Origin: Toxoplasma gondii ME49
Taxonomy: Eukaryota; Apicomplexa; Conoidasida; Eucoccidiorida; Sarcocystidae
Assembly (NCBI RefSeq): GCF_000006565.2
Contig: NC_031472.1
Span: 2,164,227 to 2,228,226, forward strand
Reading direction: 5' to 3'
DNA: 64,000 nucleotides
This document shows, piece by piece, positions 24,861 to 37,941 of the stretch. Under the pieces are notes generated by a model. The model was given only the letters and a program-made list of their open reading frames with translations, was not told where the DNA came from and searched no databases. Each line of letters begins with the position of its first letter. Position 1 is the stretch's first letter. The translations under genes and the position numbers were made by a program.

Positions 24861-27800
24861 TTCACACGCACAAACGAAACGTACTAACAGCGTCTACAAC
24901 TATGTTTATATATATATATATATATAGGCGTATGGATATGAAGATGGGAACCGTCTGTCGATAAGTTACGTGTGTATATACACCTGCGTTGCATGCAGAT
25001 GACGTGTGAGTCTCTGTGTCAGGCGCCGGCGGTCTCTTTCACTCTGCCACTCTTCCGTCGACTGTTGGGGTTCACTCTCCTGCGACATTAAGACGCTTCC
25101 ACGTCGGTTCTCATCTAGGCATCATCTCTTTCTCTCGAGGCGATCTGTATCTTTCAGCGTCTCTGCGTACCTTCCTGAAGGCCTCTAGGGTAGTCGTGAG
25201 AGTCACCGCGTTGGGACCGACGTCTCCGTGCTTTGTCATTTCTCTCAGCAGCCACTCTGCAGCAACTGCGCCTTCCTCGCCTCGACCGAAGGCGAGGCTT
25301 CCGGTCTCCTCTTCTGTCTCTCCCCTGTCTCCGTTCGTCGCTGCCTCTCCACTGCCGAGACCTCGAGAGGAGAAAGAAGGCAAGAGCGCAGAAGAGACAG
25401 AGTAGCTAGACGAAGAGGGAGACAAGGAAGAAGAGAGAGAAGGAAGAGACGAAGGCAGGTATGTTTGCCGAGCTGCGACCGCGAGGGCGTAGTTGAAACA
25501 CCGAACGTCGGGGAGACAAACGCGAGACGTTGTCATCCGCCGAATCAGCAGAAGAGCCTCGAGGAGGGGTGAGGAGTCACGGGAGAAGAAAAAGGCGGGA
25601 AAGAAGGAAGGCGACGCGCGCTTGCTGGTTGCCTGAAGAAGCAGAGACGCCACAAGAAACCGAGCGAAACAGAGAATACACGAACTGCACACAACGCGCG
25701 TCGACGGCAGGGCGGGACAGCGAAGACAGGGACGACAAGGCGAGATGTGAAGGCTGCGAGAGAGCTCCTAGGAGACAGAGAAAAACCGAAGAGGGAGAAA
25801 CGCGCAAGGAAGAGACCTTTTTGTTGGAACTCGAACTGAAACGCCTGTAAAACGTTGACGAAGGTACAGCTTTAGGGAGAGTATCATAAACTCTGCACAG
25901 CCTTTATGCTGGTGTCCGTTTCTCAGATCTACACTCGAGACTACCATACGTTGTGCAGTCTCAAGCTTCCTCTCCGCACTGCCTGTGAGAACAGTCGTCA
26001 CAGTCGATGCGTTTTTCCTTTTGCCCTTTCGCGCCCACATGAAACGCGGTTCGTCCCCTAAGACAAAAAACATTGTTCACGTCCCTCTTCCCTGGAGAGT
26101 CACTTCGTTCGATCTTCGCTCAGCGTTAAGCGCCTGGTTAGAGAAGTAGCAGCAGGACAGGAATTTAGGACGCTGCATGCTGCAACAGCCTCTTTCGTCT
26201 TCTTGTGGATATCCGTTCACGTGATTCGAGGATTGTAAATAAACTGGAGCCTCTAATGCTTTTTTGTATTCCTCGCCGTCCTCTTTTTTTCCATTCGGTC
26301 ACCCTTCTGCTTTCCAGTTCTCTTCCCGTGAATCCTGACGTTAAACTCCCTCGTTCCTTTCCCATCTCTTCTAAGGATTCTCGCGTCCACCCTTCGTCGT
26401 CCTCTCCTTCTTCTTCTTCCTGCCTTTCCTTCCAGTCGCTTCCGTCCTCCCGCTGTCCCCGTCTTCTTTCGCCTTTGAGAGTTCTTCTTCTTCCGGATCT
26501 CTTCTTCCCCGCGTTTGTCTCTCCGTCACCTTCAGAGCTGCGGCGAAGGCCCCAGCATGCAGATCGACGCCAGCAGACTCCATGAGGTCCAGAAGCTCCA
26601 CTGCAGCTTGGGCGGCAGTCTCGGCCGCGAAAGTTCCTTCGTTTCTCCCTTCAGGCACAGAGGCGAAACTGTCGGCCGCAGCTGCAAACGCCGAGTAGCT
26701 GCGCAGCGCAGCTACGTACGCCCGTGACAAGAAAGAAGGAGCAGACGAAGCATGCGACCGAGAATCAGAAGACGCCAAAGACTGAGGCGGGGGGGAAGAG
26801 GCAGAAGATGGAGAGGAAGCCGAGAGAGGAGAATGCGGAGAAAGCTCGGGGGAAGAAGGGAGATGTCTGCGCTGCGACGTCATGTCGCAGATCCGCAGTT
26901 CCGAGAAAACAAGTTCGGAGAGGCAAAGAGGAAAAGTGCCATCGTTCTGGAAGGCCCTCAAGAGCTGCATGTAGACACACGCAAAAGACGCAGGCCAAAG
27001 AGCAGAGCCTCGAAGGAGAGCGTCCCAGTCCTCCGAGCCTCGCTTTCTTCAGAGACCCGATCTCCTTGAAATCTGATATTCACACTGACCTCTAGCTACA
27101 GAGAGAACGATACAGACACAGAGGAAAGACAGAAGCGAGAGAGCCATGCGGAAACGAAGCCGCCTTCCTAGATAAACATGAAGATGCACAAGCCCTTTCA
27201 GAATTCGCCTGAACGTCTTTGTGTGAGACACAGAGACCCAGAAACGCATGTTGAAGTGAAGCCGGACACCACCCATAAGAACCTCGAAAGTTTCCTTTGA
27301 GCAGTTCTGCGCGTTCGTGGCTGGGTGCGCGCGCCAGCTTCGTTTTGGCATGCAAGAAGTCTGTGCAGACTGCATGCGTCTGTGGACACAGTGTCGACTC
27401 GTCGTTGTTGCAAATGGAGACACCGCACATGAGAAGCAGATCGTTTTCCTCGTACGCTAGTGGTGGTGGGACATGCATGTTCTTTTCACCTCGCAAACGT
27501 CGTGCGACATGAAAAACCACACATGCATATTCAAGTCAAAACGCTTTATTCCTGGAACATGCTGCATGCGAGCTTCAGGCGTATGTACACGTGAAACAGC
27601 TTCCTTGACGATCACATGGAGTCACGCGACTGCATGAGCGGACATGGACGAACGCAGAGCGAAGTCGTGCTTTCCTTCTTTCTGTTGCGTTTTCTCTTCC
27701 GTTCCCTTTTCTCGGCCTTTCTGTTTCTCTCACCTGGCCGTACATCGAGACGACTCGTCTGCGTTCTCTGGCGAGGACTCTGCCGACGTAGGTTTCGTCT

Positions 27801-30800
27801 TTCGACCGACTTCGTCTCAGCTCGTCTCGCTCTGCGCCTGTCTGTCTCCGCGCGCTTTTCTCTTTCGTAAGTTGTTCAAGAAGCCGCATCGTCTGCCAGC
27901 GCACAGAGACGATGAGCTCCAGAGTTTTGGCGAAGACGCGCTCCCGACTTGCTTTCTTCATCGCCGCCTCAATTTCCTCCTTCACGCGCTCCGGCTCGCG
28001 CCTCTCCATCTCCGCCACTGCGTTCAGAGACGCAGTCAGGGCCGGCGAAGATTCCAACGCAAAAGGAGACGCAAAAGAAAAGGAAGCAGGCGAAGAAGGA
28101 GAAGAAGGAGAAGAAGGAGTCCGCGGAGAAGACGAGATCTTGGAACTGTCAGGCTGTCTTTCTTTGAGTGAGTGTCGTACGTGGGCGAGAAAGAAGGCAA
28201 GCGAAGCAGGAAGATACGTTTGCATATGTGGAGGGAGGTTGAGGAGCTCGGGAGTCTCGCGAACGAGACTGTATGCAAACGCGAGGAACGCGTCGCCAGC
28301 CGGCAGGCTGTCGTCTGGGGTCTTCCGCGCTTCAGCCACACGCATCAGAAGCATCTGAAGAGCCGCCAAGGCCGGAAAGAGATGGAGAGGCTCTTCTGCA
28401 GATCGCCTCCCGTCTGGAGACCAGCCGACTGCAGGGCGAGGGAAGGCAGGCTGCGCAGGCGGGGAGAGGAGGCGCGACAGCTCAAATGGCAGCAGTGGGA
28501 GAGAAGTGAGGAATCGGCGAAGGCGAGGAAACTCTCCACTGGACGCGAGAGAAATCGCTGTGCTCGTTAGTCCCAGGGTGGTCCGAAGCGCGGGACTCGA
28601 CACCCCCAACGTCTGTGGCGGAGTCTCCTCAGAGTGTGCCGAAGAAGCAGATGCATAGCTGGGGAGAAGGGCGAGAAGGAGGGCGTCGACCGACTTCAGA
28701 ATAGACTCCAGTCGCGTCCTCCGACGCCTCATCCTGTCGCCATCTTCGTCTTCTCTGGAAGAGCCGTCGTGATCCTCTGTTTCGCTTCTCTCGTGCAGCA
28801 GCCGCAGAGCCTCTAGAAGCGCGAACTGGATCTGGAGAGGTGACAAGAGTCGCTTCTGCGTTTGCACCTTGGAAAGAGGTTTTGTGGCCTCGGTTGCGAC
28901 GTCTTGCCTCTGAACAAGGGCATGGATCAGCTGCGGAAGTTCGTCTGCATCTCGCGCCTGCCTGAGAGACCGCAGAATCGCCCGTGGATGTCTCGGTGCG
29001 CCCAAGAACGCCAGCGTCTTCTCGCGCTCGCGAGCCTCTTCTTCCAGGTAGTTCGCAAGACGACCCACGGCAGCGTCCAAAGTACCCCCCGCTCCAAGGC
29101 CAGGGTCCTCCCCCTCTCCGCACATACGGTCACTCTGCCCGCCGTCCTCTCCTTCGTCTTTGTCTCCTTCGTCTTTGTCCTTTTCTTCTTGCTGCATGTT
29201 CACGGCGACTTGCGACAGAGACGCCACGCGCTTCTGTGCTGTAGACAGAAACGCTGCAAGTGCGGTGAGCGCCTTCTCTGCATCTGTCAAAAAGACATTG
29301 GACGCCGAATCCGGAGATCCTCTAGGCTTGTGTTCGTCTTCTTCTCTCGTGAGCACCGCCTCGCCGTCCGCGGTTTCTTGCTGCTCCACAGCTTCGCCGG
29401 CGCCGGCCCACTCTCCTGCAGGTCCTCGTTCTCTCTTGTCCAGCCTTGAAGCGCCGCTGTGCCCTTCCCCCGCCGCGACCGCCGCCTCTTCCAAGGCCTC
29501 TCGCCGTGTGAGGCTTTGTCTCCTTGCGATTCCGGTCCACAGTCGGAGACGCAGAACGAGAAACGTGAGAGCATCCAGAAACGTCCTCGCCAGACGCGCC
29601 GTCTGAGGAGAGCATGCAAGCGCGGAGGCAGAACTTTCGATGCGCTCATCTCGATCTCCGTGCTGCCCGCCAACGAACTCCGAGGGGACTGCTGTGCTCG
29701 CGTGGACAAGCGAAGAAGAGGAAGAAGCCGAGGCAAGAGACGAGAGAGAAGGAGACGGGAGAGGAGAAGAAGAAGGAGAAGAGGAGGAGCAGCGGTAGAA
29801 CTGCAGACTTCTGAGTCGATCTTGGAGAGCATGAGCGAGCGAGAGAGAAAGCGACACCAGAGGCGGCGGCATGAGCGGGAAGAGAGCGGGAGTCGAAGAA
29901 GAGAAAGACGACGATGCAGGAAGAAGGAGGTCGAGAGTCGGGGGCCTGAGAGAAGAAGGCAGGACCGCAAGCGCCTCGGCAGCTGCGACGTACTGCAAAC
30001 AGGGATTGACACGAAAGAAAGCGTCTGATTACGGTCAGGGATGGGAGACATCGACGCATGGAGAACGCTGGGTGAAGGAGCTGAAAGGCGGTGAAGAGAA
30101 GGAAGCACGACACAGAAACCGAACGACCGCGATGGCATGGAGACAGTTGAGAGAAGGGGAGCCTCAAAGAGCTTCTCCCCGCAATGTAGACGCGCTGCAG
30201 TTCCATCCCAGACACCACCATGTAGACGTAGATCTTCTCGTACACCCGTACCTTCCCCTAGCGATATAAATATATGCGTACTCACAATACGGAAGAAGAC
30301 CTACACATATGCCCGTATGTGCATACAAACATTTATACAGATGCATAAATAAATACATATATATATATATAAAAGGTATACATATTTATTTATATGCATG
30401 TATGTATATGTATAAGTTTGCATTTCGATTTGTGATGTGGGGTATTAAACTGGTGAGAGACTCGGAAGGCGCGCAGTGCGACTGGCCTCAAGAGGAGAAG
30501 ACTGACGAGTGGAGAGGGAGTTTCAAGTCGATCGACATCCTTCGCGAAAGCTGTTTTACCTGTTCTTTCTCGGCACACGCTTCTGCCACAGTCGCAGCGG
30601 ACAGGTACAGACTTCGCTCCCAACTCGCCCTGTCAGTGCGAAGATCCTGCGCGAGAGCTTGCTGTCCGATGCCCCTCTGGTCGAGAGCGAAACGCGTGCC
30701 GTTCGCTTCGTCTTCTTGGAACTCCGACGCAAAGAAACGAACAAGCAGAGACAGCTTCTTCAGCGCCTCGCGCCACAGACCCTCTCGCGCGTAGCCGCGA

Positions 30801-33628
30801 AGAAGCGCGACCTGAAGCTCTCGCTCTTCGGCGCTCGAATCCCGAGGCGCGCCACCCACAGAAAGGAATCGAAACCGAGACTGGAGCGAAGAGACAGGAG
30901 AGGGCGAAGAGGAGGAGGAAGGTGACGAAGGAGGCAAAGGAGGGGACGACGAGGAAGCGACAAAGATGTCGTTGTTCGAGACCATTTCAGGTTTGTCAGG
31001 AAGGGAAGCGAGAACAGGAAAGGACGGGGTCGAAGACGAGTCCATCAACTCAATGTTTTGGACGCTCGCCTCCGTGACACTCTCAGACGGGACTTCTGCG
31101 GAGACCGGCTGGCGTTCCTCTCCCTCGAGGGCGAAGAAACTGAAGTTCACGTTTGAGAACGGCCGAAGGGACTCGATCTCGCGTTCGACTTGCGCTGTAC
31201 GTACACCCAGAGCCAGGAGGTTCTGAGCGAGGCGGCGCAGCTGAGACGGGGCAAGAGCCGGCGCAGGCTGGAGAAGCGACTGGAGCGAGAGAGACGCGAA
31301 TTGGGATTCTTTTTGCTTTTCTTCAGATGAGGCTCCACATGTTCCTCGCGGTCGCCTTTCCTCTGCGTTCTGCTCCAGCTCGGGCGTCGCAGCCTTCAAA
31401 TCCTTTTCGTCGTGACCCCACTCACGCAGAAGACATCTGCCTTCCTCCACGATCGCGCGGACCTCTTCGAGGATCCCGCTGCCTCCCTCTCCGGTCTCAG
31501 TGCCCGCCTCGTCTACACGATGCTCCTTCCCCGCCGGTCGATCTTCTTCGTTTCGTTGACTGTTCCGTTCCTTCGCTTCGGCTGCACCAAGTGTCTTCTC
31601 GGCCCCCGGCGTCTCCGCCTGCTCTCGGGGGTGTCTCCACCCCACAGGTCCGCGCTGGACCATCCCGAGATAGGTGACGAAGAGGCGTCTGAGTCTGGTG
31701 AGTTCTTGCAGCTCGCGAAGCATTCGCAGAAGCGAGTGGAGATCTCTGACAGCGGCCAGGGCTCTCGACGCGCCTTCGGTTCCACCCTGGACTCTGCAGG
31801 CCTCCACGCGCTCCAGCAGCTGTCTCCGCTGTTTCCACAGCGGCAAGAGAAAGAGGACGTACTCGACGTAAACGCTGACGGGTCCGCCTATCAAGACGTC
31901 GCTTTTCCTCGCGGCCTTCGACTCCAGTTTCCCAACCTTCCCCTGAGCTTCTTGCGGCGTTCCAGCATCCTTCTTTGCCGCACCCACTTCCTCGCCGCCT
32001 CCAGCCTGGCCGTCGCCATCCGCGGCGCTTGTCTCCGACCGCGGTCGTGGAGACGCAGCAGCTGCGCTGGCCGTGTAGTGCTCGAGGGAGAGCAACCGTT
32101 TAAGCAGGCGATCGAGGCGTCTGTGGAAAGCGTCTAGGCGCTCGGTCTCCTCTGTTGTATCCGTTGCTTTCTCGTCCAGCAGCGAGGCTTCTCCATGCTG
32201 CAGAGTTGCCCAGGCGAGTCCCGCGAGCGCTTTGAGCAGTTGTTGGGGAGACAGCGGCTTGCGGTCGGGCGTGTCTCCTTGTTCGGATGCACCGCAAGAG
32301 ACAGTGGGGGCGGGAGAGAGCCTTCGCCTGGAAAGAAGGATAGGCACAGTAGCTGTGGCCGCGGTCGCCGCAGTCGCCGCCGCGTTCTCCAGGTCGGAGA
32401 GCAGAGACAAGAGCAGCGATCGATCTGGAAAAGAGGGCAAGGCGGCGGGCAGAGCCGCCGGCGCTGCAGCCGAAGAAGCGCTCCCAGAAGCGGAGGCGAA
32501 AGCCGAGGAAAGGGGACTACTCCGTTGTCCCCAATTTGAGAGGAAGAAAGACGGCGACCGGCTGTCGCGGAGCCCCAAGCGGAAGCGAGAGAGAAAGGGA
32601 GTCCCTGAGGCTGTCGAGGTCGAAGCGAAGGGGGACCGGGACGCGGACGACGGGATAGCGATCCCTGCGGAATTCGCGAGAGATGGACACAGAGAGGCGA
32701 ACGCTTCGCGGTGAACTGCAGCAGCGCTGGACTCCACCTGGGAAGGCAAACCAAGGCGGCTTGCGGGAGATCGGAAAGACCCCGAGAGACGAGAAGAGGA
32801 AACCGCGAGAGGCTGCAGCGACCTCGAAAACACGGACGAGGCAGCGCGATAAATGGCTGGCCTGCCGAGCCAAGAGGAATACGTTCTGTTGCAGATTCTC
32901 GCCTCGAGACAGCCTCCGGAATTCAGAGTCGTGGAGGGCGCAAACAGACACTTGGAGACTCCGGAAAAAAGAAAGCAAAATCCTCTCCGGGGTCGCGCCG
33001 CGAACGCTTCGTGCTGTCGCAGTTCAGGTGGTGGTACACCTGACTGAGAGGCGCGACTGGAGTGCCGTATCCACTCTGCGTCTTTTTCTTCGCCTTCCCG
33101 CGGTGGCTGCAATTCGCTCGGGCAATCGCCGTGGGCAGACACCGCGGCGGCGTCGCCACCTGTCGCCGACAGTTGACCGCACTGCGCGGTGTGGACCGTG
33201 GCGAAGAGCATGCAGTTCTGGTGTTTCCAAGTCCGCGTTGCTTGGCTGCGCGATCCGAAGAAGCCCCGGGAGTATTTCGTCTCTTTCGGGGGAGAGCCGC
33301 TTTCGGCTTGTCTCTCTTGCGGCCACAGTCGAGCTCGACGCGGAGCGGCAGCCTCGGATTTGCGAAGCGAAGATGGAGCGGGGGGAAACGGAGGAAAAGA
33401 AAAGATCGAAGGAAGCGAAGATGCGCGCGAGGGGGGCAGCACCGCACCCTTGGACTGGTGAAAGAGAGAGTCGTCATACAGAGAGACGGCAGAAGCCGCA
33501 GTCGGGTGCAGCGACGCTGGGTGATCCAGCGCCGAGAGAGAAACGATGCGACAGTTTCTTCCTTCTGCGTTTGAGGAGAGAAAAATAGAGAAACCTAGAA
33601 AGACGAGTAACAGACGAGGGCCGGTCAT
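16739..33628 (-). CDS. Very large PPR-like helical-repeat protein, predicted organelle RNA-binding
   Basis: Eleven exons: 33628-30560, 29992-27734, 27042-26530, 25632-25171, 24713-24238, 22635-21020, 20165-20083, 19370-19284, 18774-18460, 18208-17959 and 17376-16739. They sum to 9,768 nt (3,255 residues) with every junction in phase. PPR-type helical hairpins are visible: CFNYALAVAA with AEWLLREMTK, then LLNALLHCQAVRGDVETAERLF, and a 35-residue unit starting DETSFQALLFAANKAG that runs across the 24238/22635 splice, which supports that join. Further units include TTFEEAYSVVHSLWRL and SEALRVFRALQES. The C terminus is Lys-rich. The start at 33628 gives a hydrophobic leader (MTGPRLLLVFLGFSIFLSS), which could be the signal part of an apicoplast bipartite leader. 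The open frame extends to an ATG at 34156, so the start is uncertain. The weakest joins are the acceptor at 27042 and the donor at 21020. It could be two genes, but no internal stop and start pair suggests so. Confidence 0.7.
19487..20444. repeat. AT and TATC microsatellites in a PPR gene intron
   Basis: (TA)n runs occur at about 19487-19508 and 19952-19974, with TATG/TATT-type imperfect repeats at 19976-20070. They fall in the intron 20082-19371. A TATC/TA tract at 20380-20444 lies in the next intron upstream, between 21019 and 20166. None interrupts a proposed exon. Confidence 0.85.
24772..24927. repeat. (AT)n microsatellite cluster in PPR gene intron
   Basis: Three long TA runs (about 24772-24790, 24800-24824 and 24828-24857) and one at 24906-24927 lie in the intron between exons 25632-25171 and 24713-24238. 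Confidence 0.9.
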
Positions 33629-36600
33629 CAGGCCTGAGACCCGGGACGACCGAGTTGCTTTCCTGGGTGGAGGGGAAGGCGGACGGCGAAGAAGAGAAGA
33701 GCGAGAAGAGCAGACGAGAAAAGGACGAGAGAGACTAGAACAAGAGAGCAGAAAACAAGCGAGTGGAGGAAAAGCCGGGGCAAGATCCATCAAGGAGACG
33801 AAGAACGCAGTGGCAGCAGCACGGAGAAGAGAGAGAGCGGAGAAACAGCGAAAGAAAAGAAGAGAAAAACAACAGATCGCACAAGTGCGGCCTTCGGGTG
33901 GACGACCGAAATGGCACAGCAGGACAGACTGCAGAAGCCGAGGATGAAAGACTTTCTCCATTTTTCGACGCGAAGAAAAGAGAAGAAGCCACAGGAGAGA
34001 GAAAACAAAGTGAAAAGACAAATTCGAAGAAACCCCTCGACTCGGCAGCAGCGCGGGTGCCGGCACCAGCCTGCCCCCACTCACGGGGTGTACGTACACC
34101 CGGTGCATGCTGGCCATAGTGACCGGTCGAAGCCTCTTAGCTTCCTCATGCTCCACAAAGACTTCTCGATGAGGAGCAACAATTTTCTGCAGTTCTTGCC
34201 AGCATTATTGCGTCATGAAGCATTGATCTACAACGGGTCTCGGATTCTCCCTCTGTAGGTCCACACTGTCGGCTGCGCGAGTTCGGCATCCCTTTGTCAC
34301 GAGATGGGGGAGGTGAAAAATTGACAGGAAGAGGAGGACGAAAAGGACATGAAACGAAGGGGATTTGCAGACAGAAGCGAACTCGGATGAACTCGCGTCG
34401 TCCGCCTTTTCGCGCCTCCCGGCGCAGCGGCCGCACACGACGGGTCTGTCTTGTCACCTCGATCTTCGATACGCGGAGTGAAGCTCGTCGCGGCGGACAG
34501 GTTTGAGGTTTTTGCCCCCTCTAGAGGTACCGGAAAAAGGAATAAAGGTTGAGGCAGCGAACCACGCGTCAAGAGCACTGAAACTGCGGTGTAATCTTCA
34601 ACTGTGCGCCAAGAGTACTGTGCAGCGAGAGCATGCAGCGAAAACAACAGAAACTTGTGTGCTGGACTGGGGACAAGGAAGAATCGCCTGTCGCCTGTTT
34701 ACGACGATTTTCTCGCAAGGATTCAAAGGAATTCTCACGTTGATTCGATTTGAACTTCTCCGTTGTCCACAACAAGTTCTCAGAAGCTGCCTGCCCCCTG
34801 GGTCTCTGGAGACACACAACTCCACGTGCATGCAAGCGTTTTTCAGCGCTCTCATCTGCAGTGTGGCCTGCTGTGCCGCACATCTTTTTCTCTCTTTCTG
34901 TAATTGCTGTTTCTCCTCGATCTCGTGGAGATCCAGAGGGAGAAGAGGTGACGAAGGAACTCGATGAACCTCAACAGCCATCATCTGTATCTCCTCTCGA
35001 CTGGTTTCTCCTTCCACTTTTTCCGGGTCCCAAAAGCGATGCCAGAAACGGAGATCGCTGGTCGACAGAAAGGGGGATGAGAAGGAGCAGGTACACTTCA
35101 CGTTTCGAGCTGTTGTTGGGGAGACGCACTCGAGAAAATCAGGTGAATCCAACAGAGACGGAGGGCGCGTAGCGGCAGGAGCAGCCGGCACAGTCTTTGC
35201 AAAGTCGTGGGCGGGGCACCTTGGCCAGCACTGGAAATGGGTCGAAACTGCAAAGAGAAGTCAAAATGGAAGAATTCCAGTGGATTCCAAGCACACAGAT
35301 CAAGAAAAACACGAAGGAAGTCTGCGAGATGGACAGGCACCGCATGCTGTCCTACTGCAGCAAGCACGACGGTAGGAAACCCTGTGCAACTAGATATGGC
35401 AATGTCTTTTTACCACCGGAATTCCGATAGAGACATCTGCCGGTTCTGGTCACCTCGACTCTCACGCTGTGTGCTATGATGACTCCTGTGACGACACAGG
35501 TTCTTCGTAGAATCTTGTAGTTTCATCTTTCTATCGCCGGTCAAAAACTGCGGGAAAAACGGAGCAACGAAACACTACGAAGGGCCTTTCTACTTACACT
35601 CAAATAATTCGGGCACCCCTGCAGGTACATATATATATATATATATGTATATAACTTCTGCTTCTCCATTTGTGGACTGAGTTTACGGAAGTAGAAGAGA
35701 ATCTTAAGTTACTTGGAGGGTTGATATGTTCCGCGCCCACACTTGATGCTGTTTATAGTAAAGTGTGGAGATACCTGGGGAGTTGCGTAATGGGTTAAAT
35801 CCTCTGGACAAAGTAGACGAACCGTTCCCGCCACACATCAGACAGACAGAGCACCGTGACACTTCAAAGGAGACAGGAGTAAACCCACGTCTCTCTCCGT
35901 CAGAATCTTCAGCTATCGCTTTTTGTTCAATATTCCAAGCAGATATGTATGTTTCTACACCAGCTGGATGTGAAGGAACAATCCCTTTTTTCTAAGCATA
36001 GACAGAAAATTGTTTGTGAATACATATATATATATATATATACGTCGACCTATACATAGATATATATAGAGATAGATATATACCCCCCTAAGGGGTTGGT
36101 CGCTTCTCATCCCGACGACCAGAGGCTTTGCAGAAACCAGTGCGTGTGTGTTGAGAACGCAGCAGCTGATGTGACGCTTGCGGTTCCTTGAATTATAAGT
36201 GGAACTTTTCCCTTTTTTGTGTGACACTCGTCAGTGTCGCAGGTGCCTCCTAGGATCTGGGAGTCCGAGCTGCTTCCACCTTCGCTTTCGCTCGACAGGA
36301 AACGGGTAAGGATTCCGGAAGTCGAACACACGAGCCGAGAGGATCAGGCTCTTGGAGAGGAACAGAAGATTAAAATGCTCTTGCAGGGACATCAGGAAAA
36401 CAGATTTTGACACCAATCGAAGACGAAAGGTCTCGTGGAGAACGGAATTGTCGACAGGACACATTTGAGGCTCAAGAACTGTTGCTGGCCCTGAAGCGAC
36501 GAAAAATCGACTCTCGACACGAACGAATTTGCGTTAGGGGAGTTACAGACAGAATGTACCTGAGCAACAAAGGTCCAGAAGAGTTGTTTCCCCATATAGA

Positions 36601-37941
36601 TGTTTCCCGACATGTGCTGTGGACGTATCTACATTCCTACTGTGGCTTAATGTATGCCGGTGTACAAGCGCCTTTGTGCGCGTTGATTCCTTTTCGAATC
36701 GGATGGTAAGTAAATCTGTGAATCCGAATGGTCACGAGCCTAGCGAAGGCATCGTGAAATGCGAGCATCCACACCATACTCACTCTGGATTCCAGGTGTT
36801 TTCCCTCGAGGGGGCTGATTGACACCGGTGATGCAGAAGTGGAGAATGGGTGAAGCAGATTCTCCTGTGAGAAGTCGTTTCATTTTTAGTGCAAAGCTTT
36901 CGCCTAAAAAGCACGATTTTCGCCGAGTCTCCAAAGCTGAAAACACAGCACTCCACGTCTTTTCCGACGCATTCGTGCCGTTGCGCGAAGCCCAGACAAC
37001 CCTCGAGGTGGAGTTTCCCTTGTCTGGACAAATCCAAAACAAGCAGTACACGCGAAGGAATTTCTCGTTTCAGGTCCACATGCTTTTCTTCGTTTCCCCT
37101 CGTTCTAAAAGTTCCTTCACAGGAAGGGTGGAGACGCTTTTTTCTTTCCGTGGAGCTCGTCGCTCGCTACCAACACTTCACAGAAAACAGGAATTTCCCG
37201 AGTGCTAGCACGGAGGAGCTGGACTCGGCTTGCTGGTCACGCGAGGTGTTCGGCGTGACCGCAGCCTCAGAAAAAAAGACATGCGTGCCTTTCTAGGTTA
37301 TTCATTTGAAAATGAAACACCGAAAGACCTTCTCACTGGGAACAAGGGTGGAAAACCGATTTTCCCTGCCAGCCTTCCAGGGAAAAGGCGCCATCGACTG
37401 CTCCGCTTGTCTGGCCGGACCTCGATGCTCCTTTCGCGGTGCCGGAGAATTTGTGCAAACATCAGGTGTTTAGCTGGTCGGTTGAGACGGAATTTTTTAT
37501 TCCCGACGTCATTTGTTTCTTTGTGTTGGTGCTGAAGTTGGTAAGGGGTTTGTACTGGTTGTTTTCTCCAGAAAAACGTGCACTTTTCAGGTCGAGCTTG
37601 CGCTTGTCTGGGACTCGGGGTCATGCAACTCTGCGTGACTCTCCCGACTTTGTCGTCGTTTTGTTTCGGCGAAGAGGATCTTTGCCTCTCTTTCGTTCTC
37701 TTGGAGCGGAATTGACCCCGTTCACTTGGTTTCGTCCTTCTCGCCCCCTTTTTCGCTGCATTTAGGTACTCTTTTCTGTGCATCTGTCGTCTCGGCCAGC
37801 GGCTGTATATAGTAGCGGGGCGCGGGCGATCGTCGGCGACCGGCTCTTTTCCGCGCCAGCCTGCCTCTATCCTTCCTTTTTAGACCAGATTCTCTCTTTC
37901 TTCTCGGCTTTGCTCTGCCTTGTCTCCTCTCCCGACGCAAA
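33629..37941. promoter_or_regulatory. Divergent 5' intergenic region between PPR gene and intronless gene
   Basis: The divergent starts at 33628 (-) and 37942 (+) make this the shared upstream region. The minus-strand frame stays open to 34156, so part may encode extra N-terminal PPR protein or be its leader. (AT)n tracts lie at about 35627-35652 and 36021-36042. Several short open frames at 35197-37535 have no recognisable domain or splice partners, and I do not call them. Confidence 0.4.

Noticed and set aside
27616..28358. Overlapping plus-strand open frames inside the PPR gene
   Set aside because: They are antisense shadows of a long, GC-rich minus-strand exon with strong codon structure; arginine/serine-rich composition is typical of such shadows.
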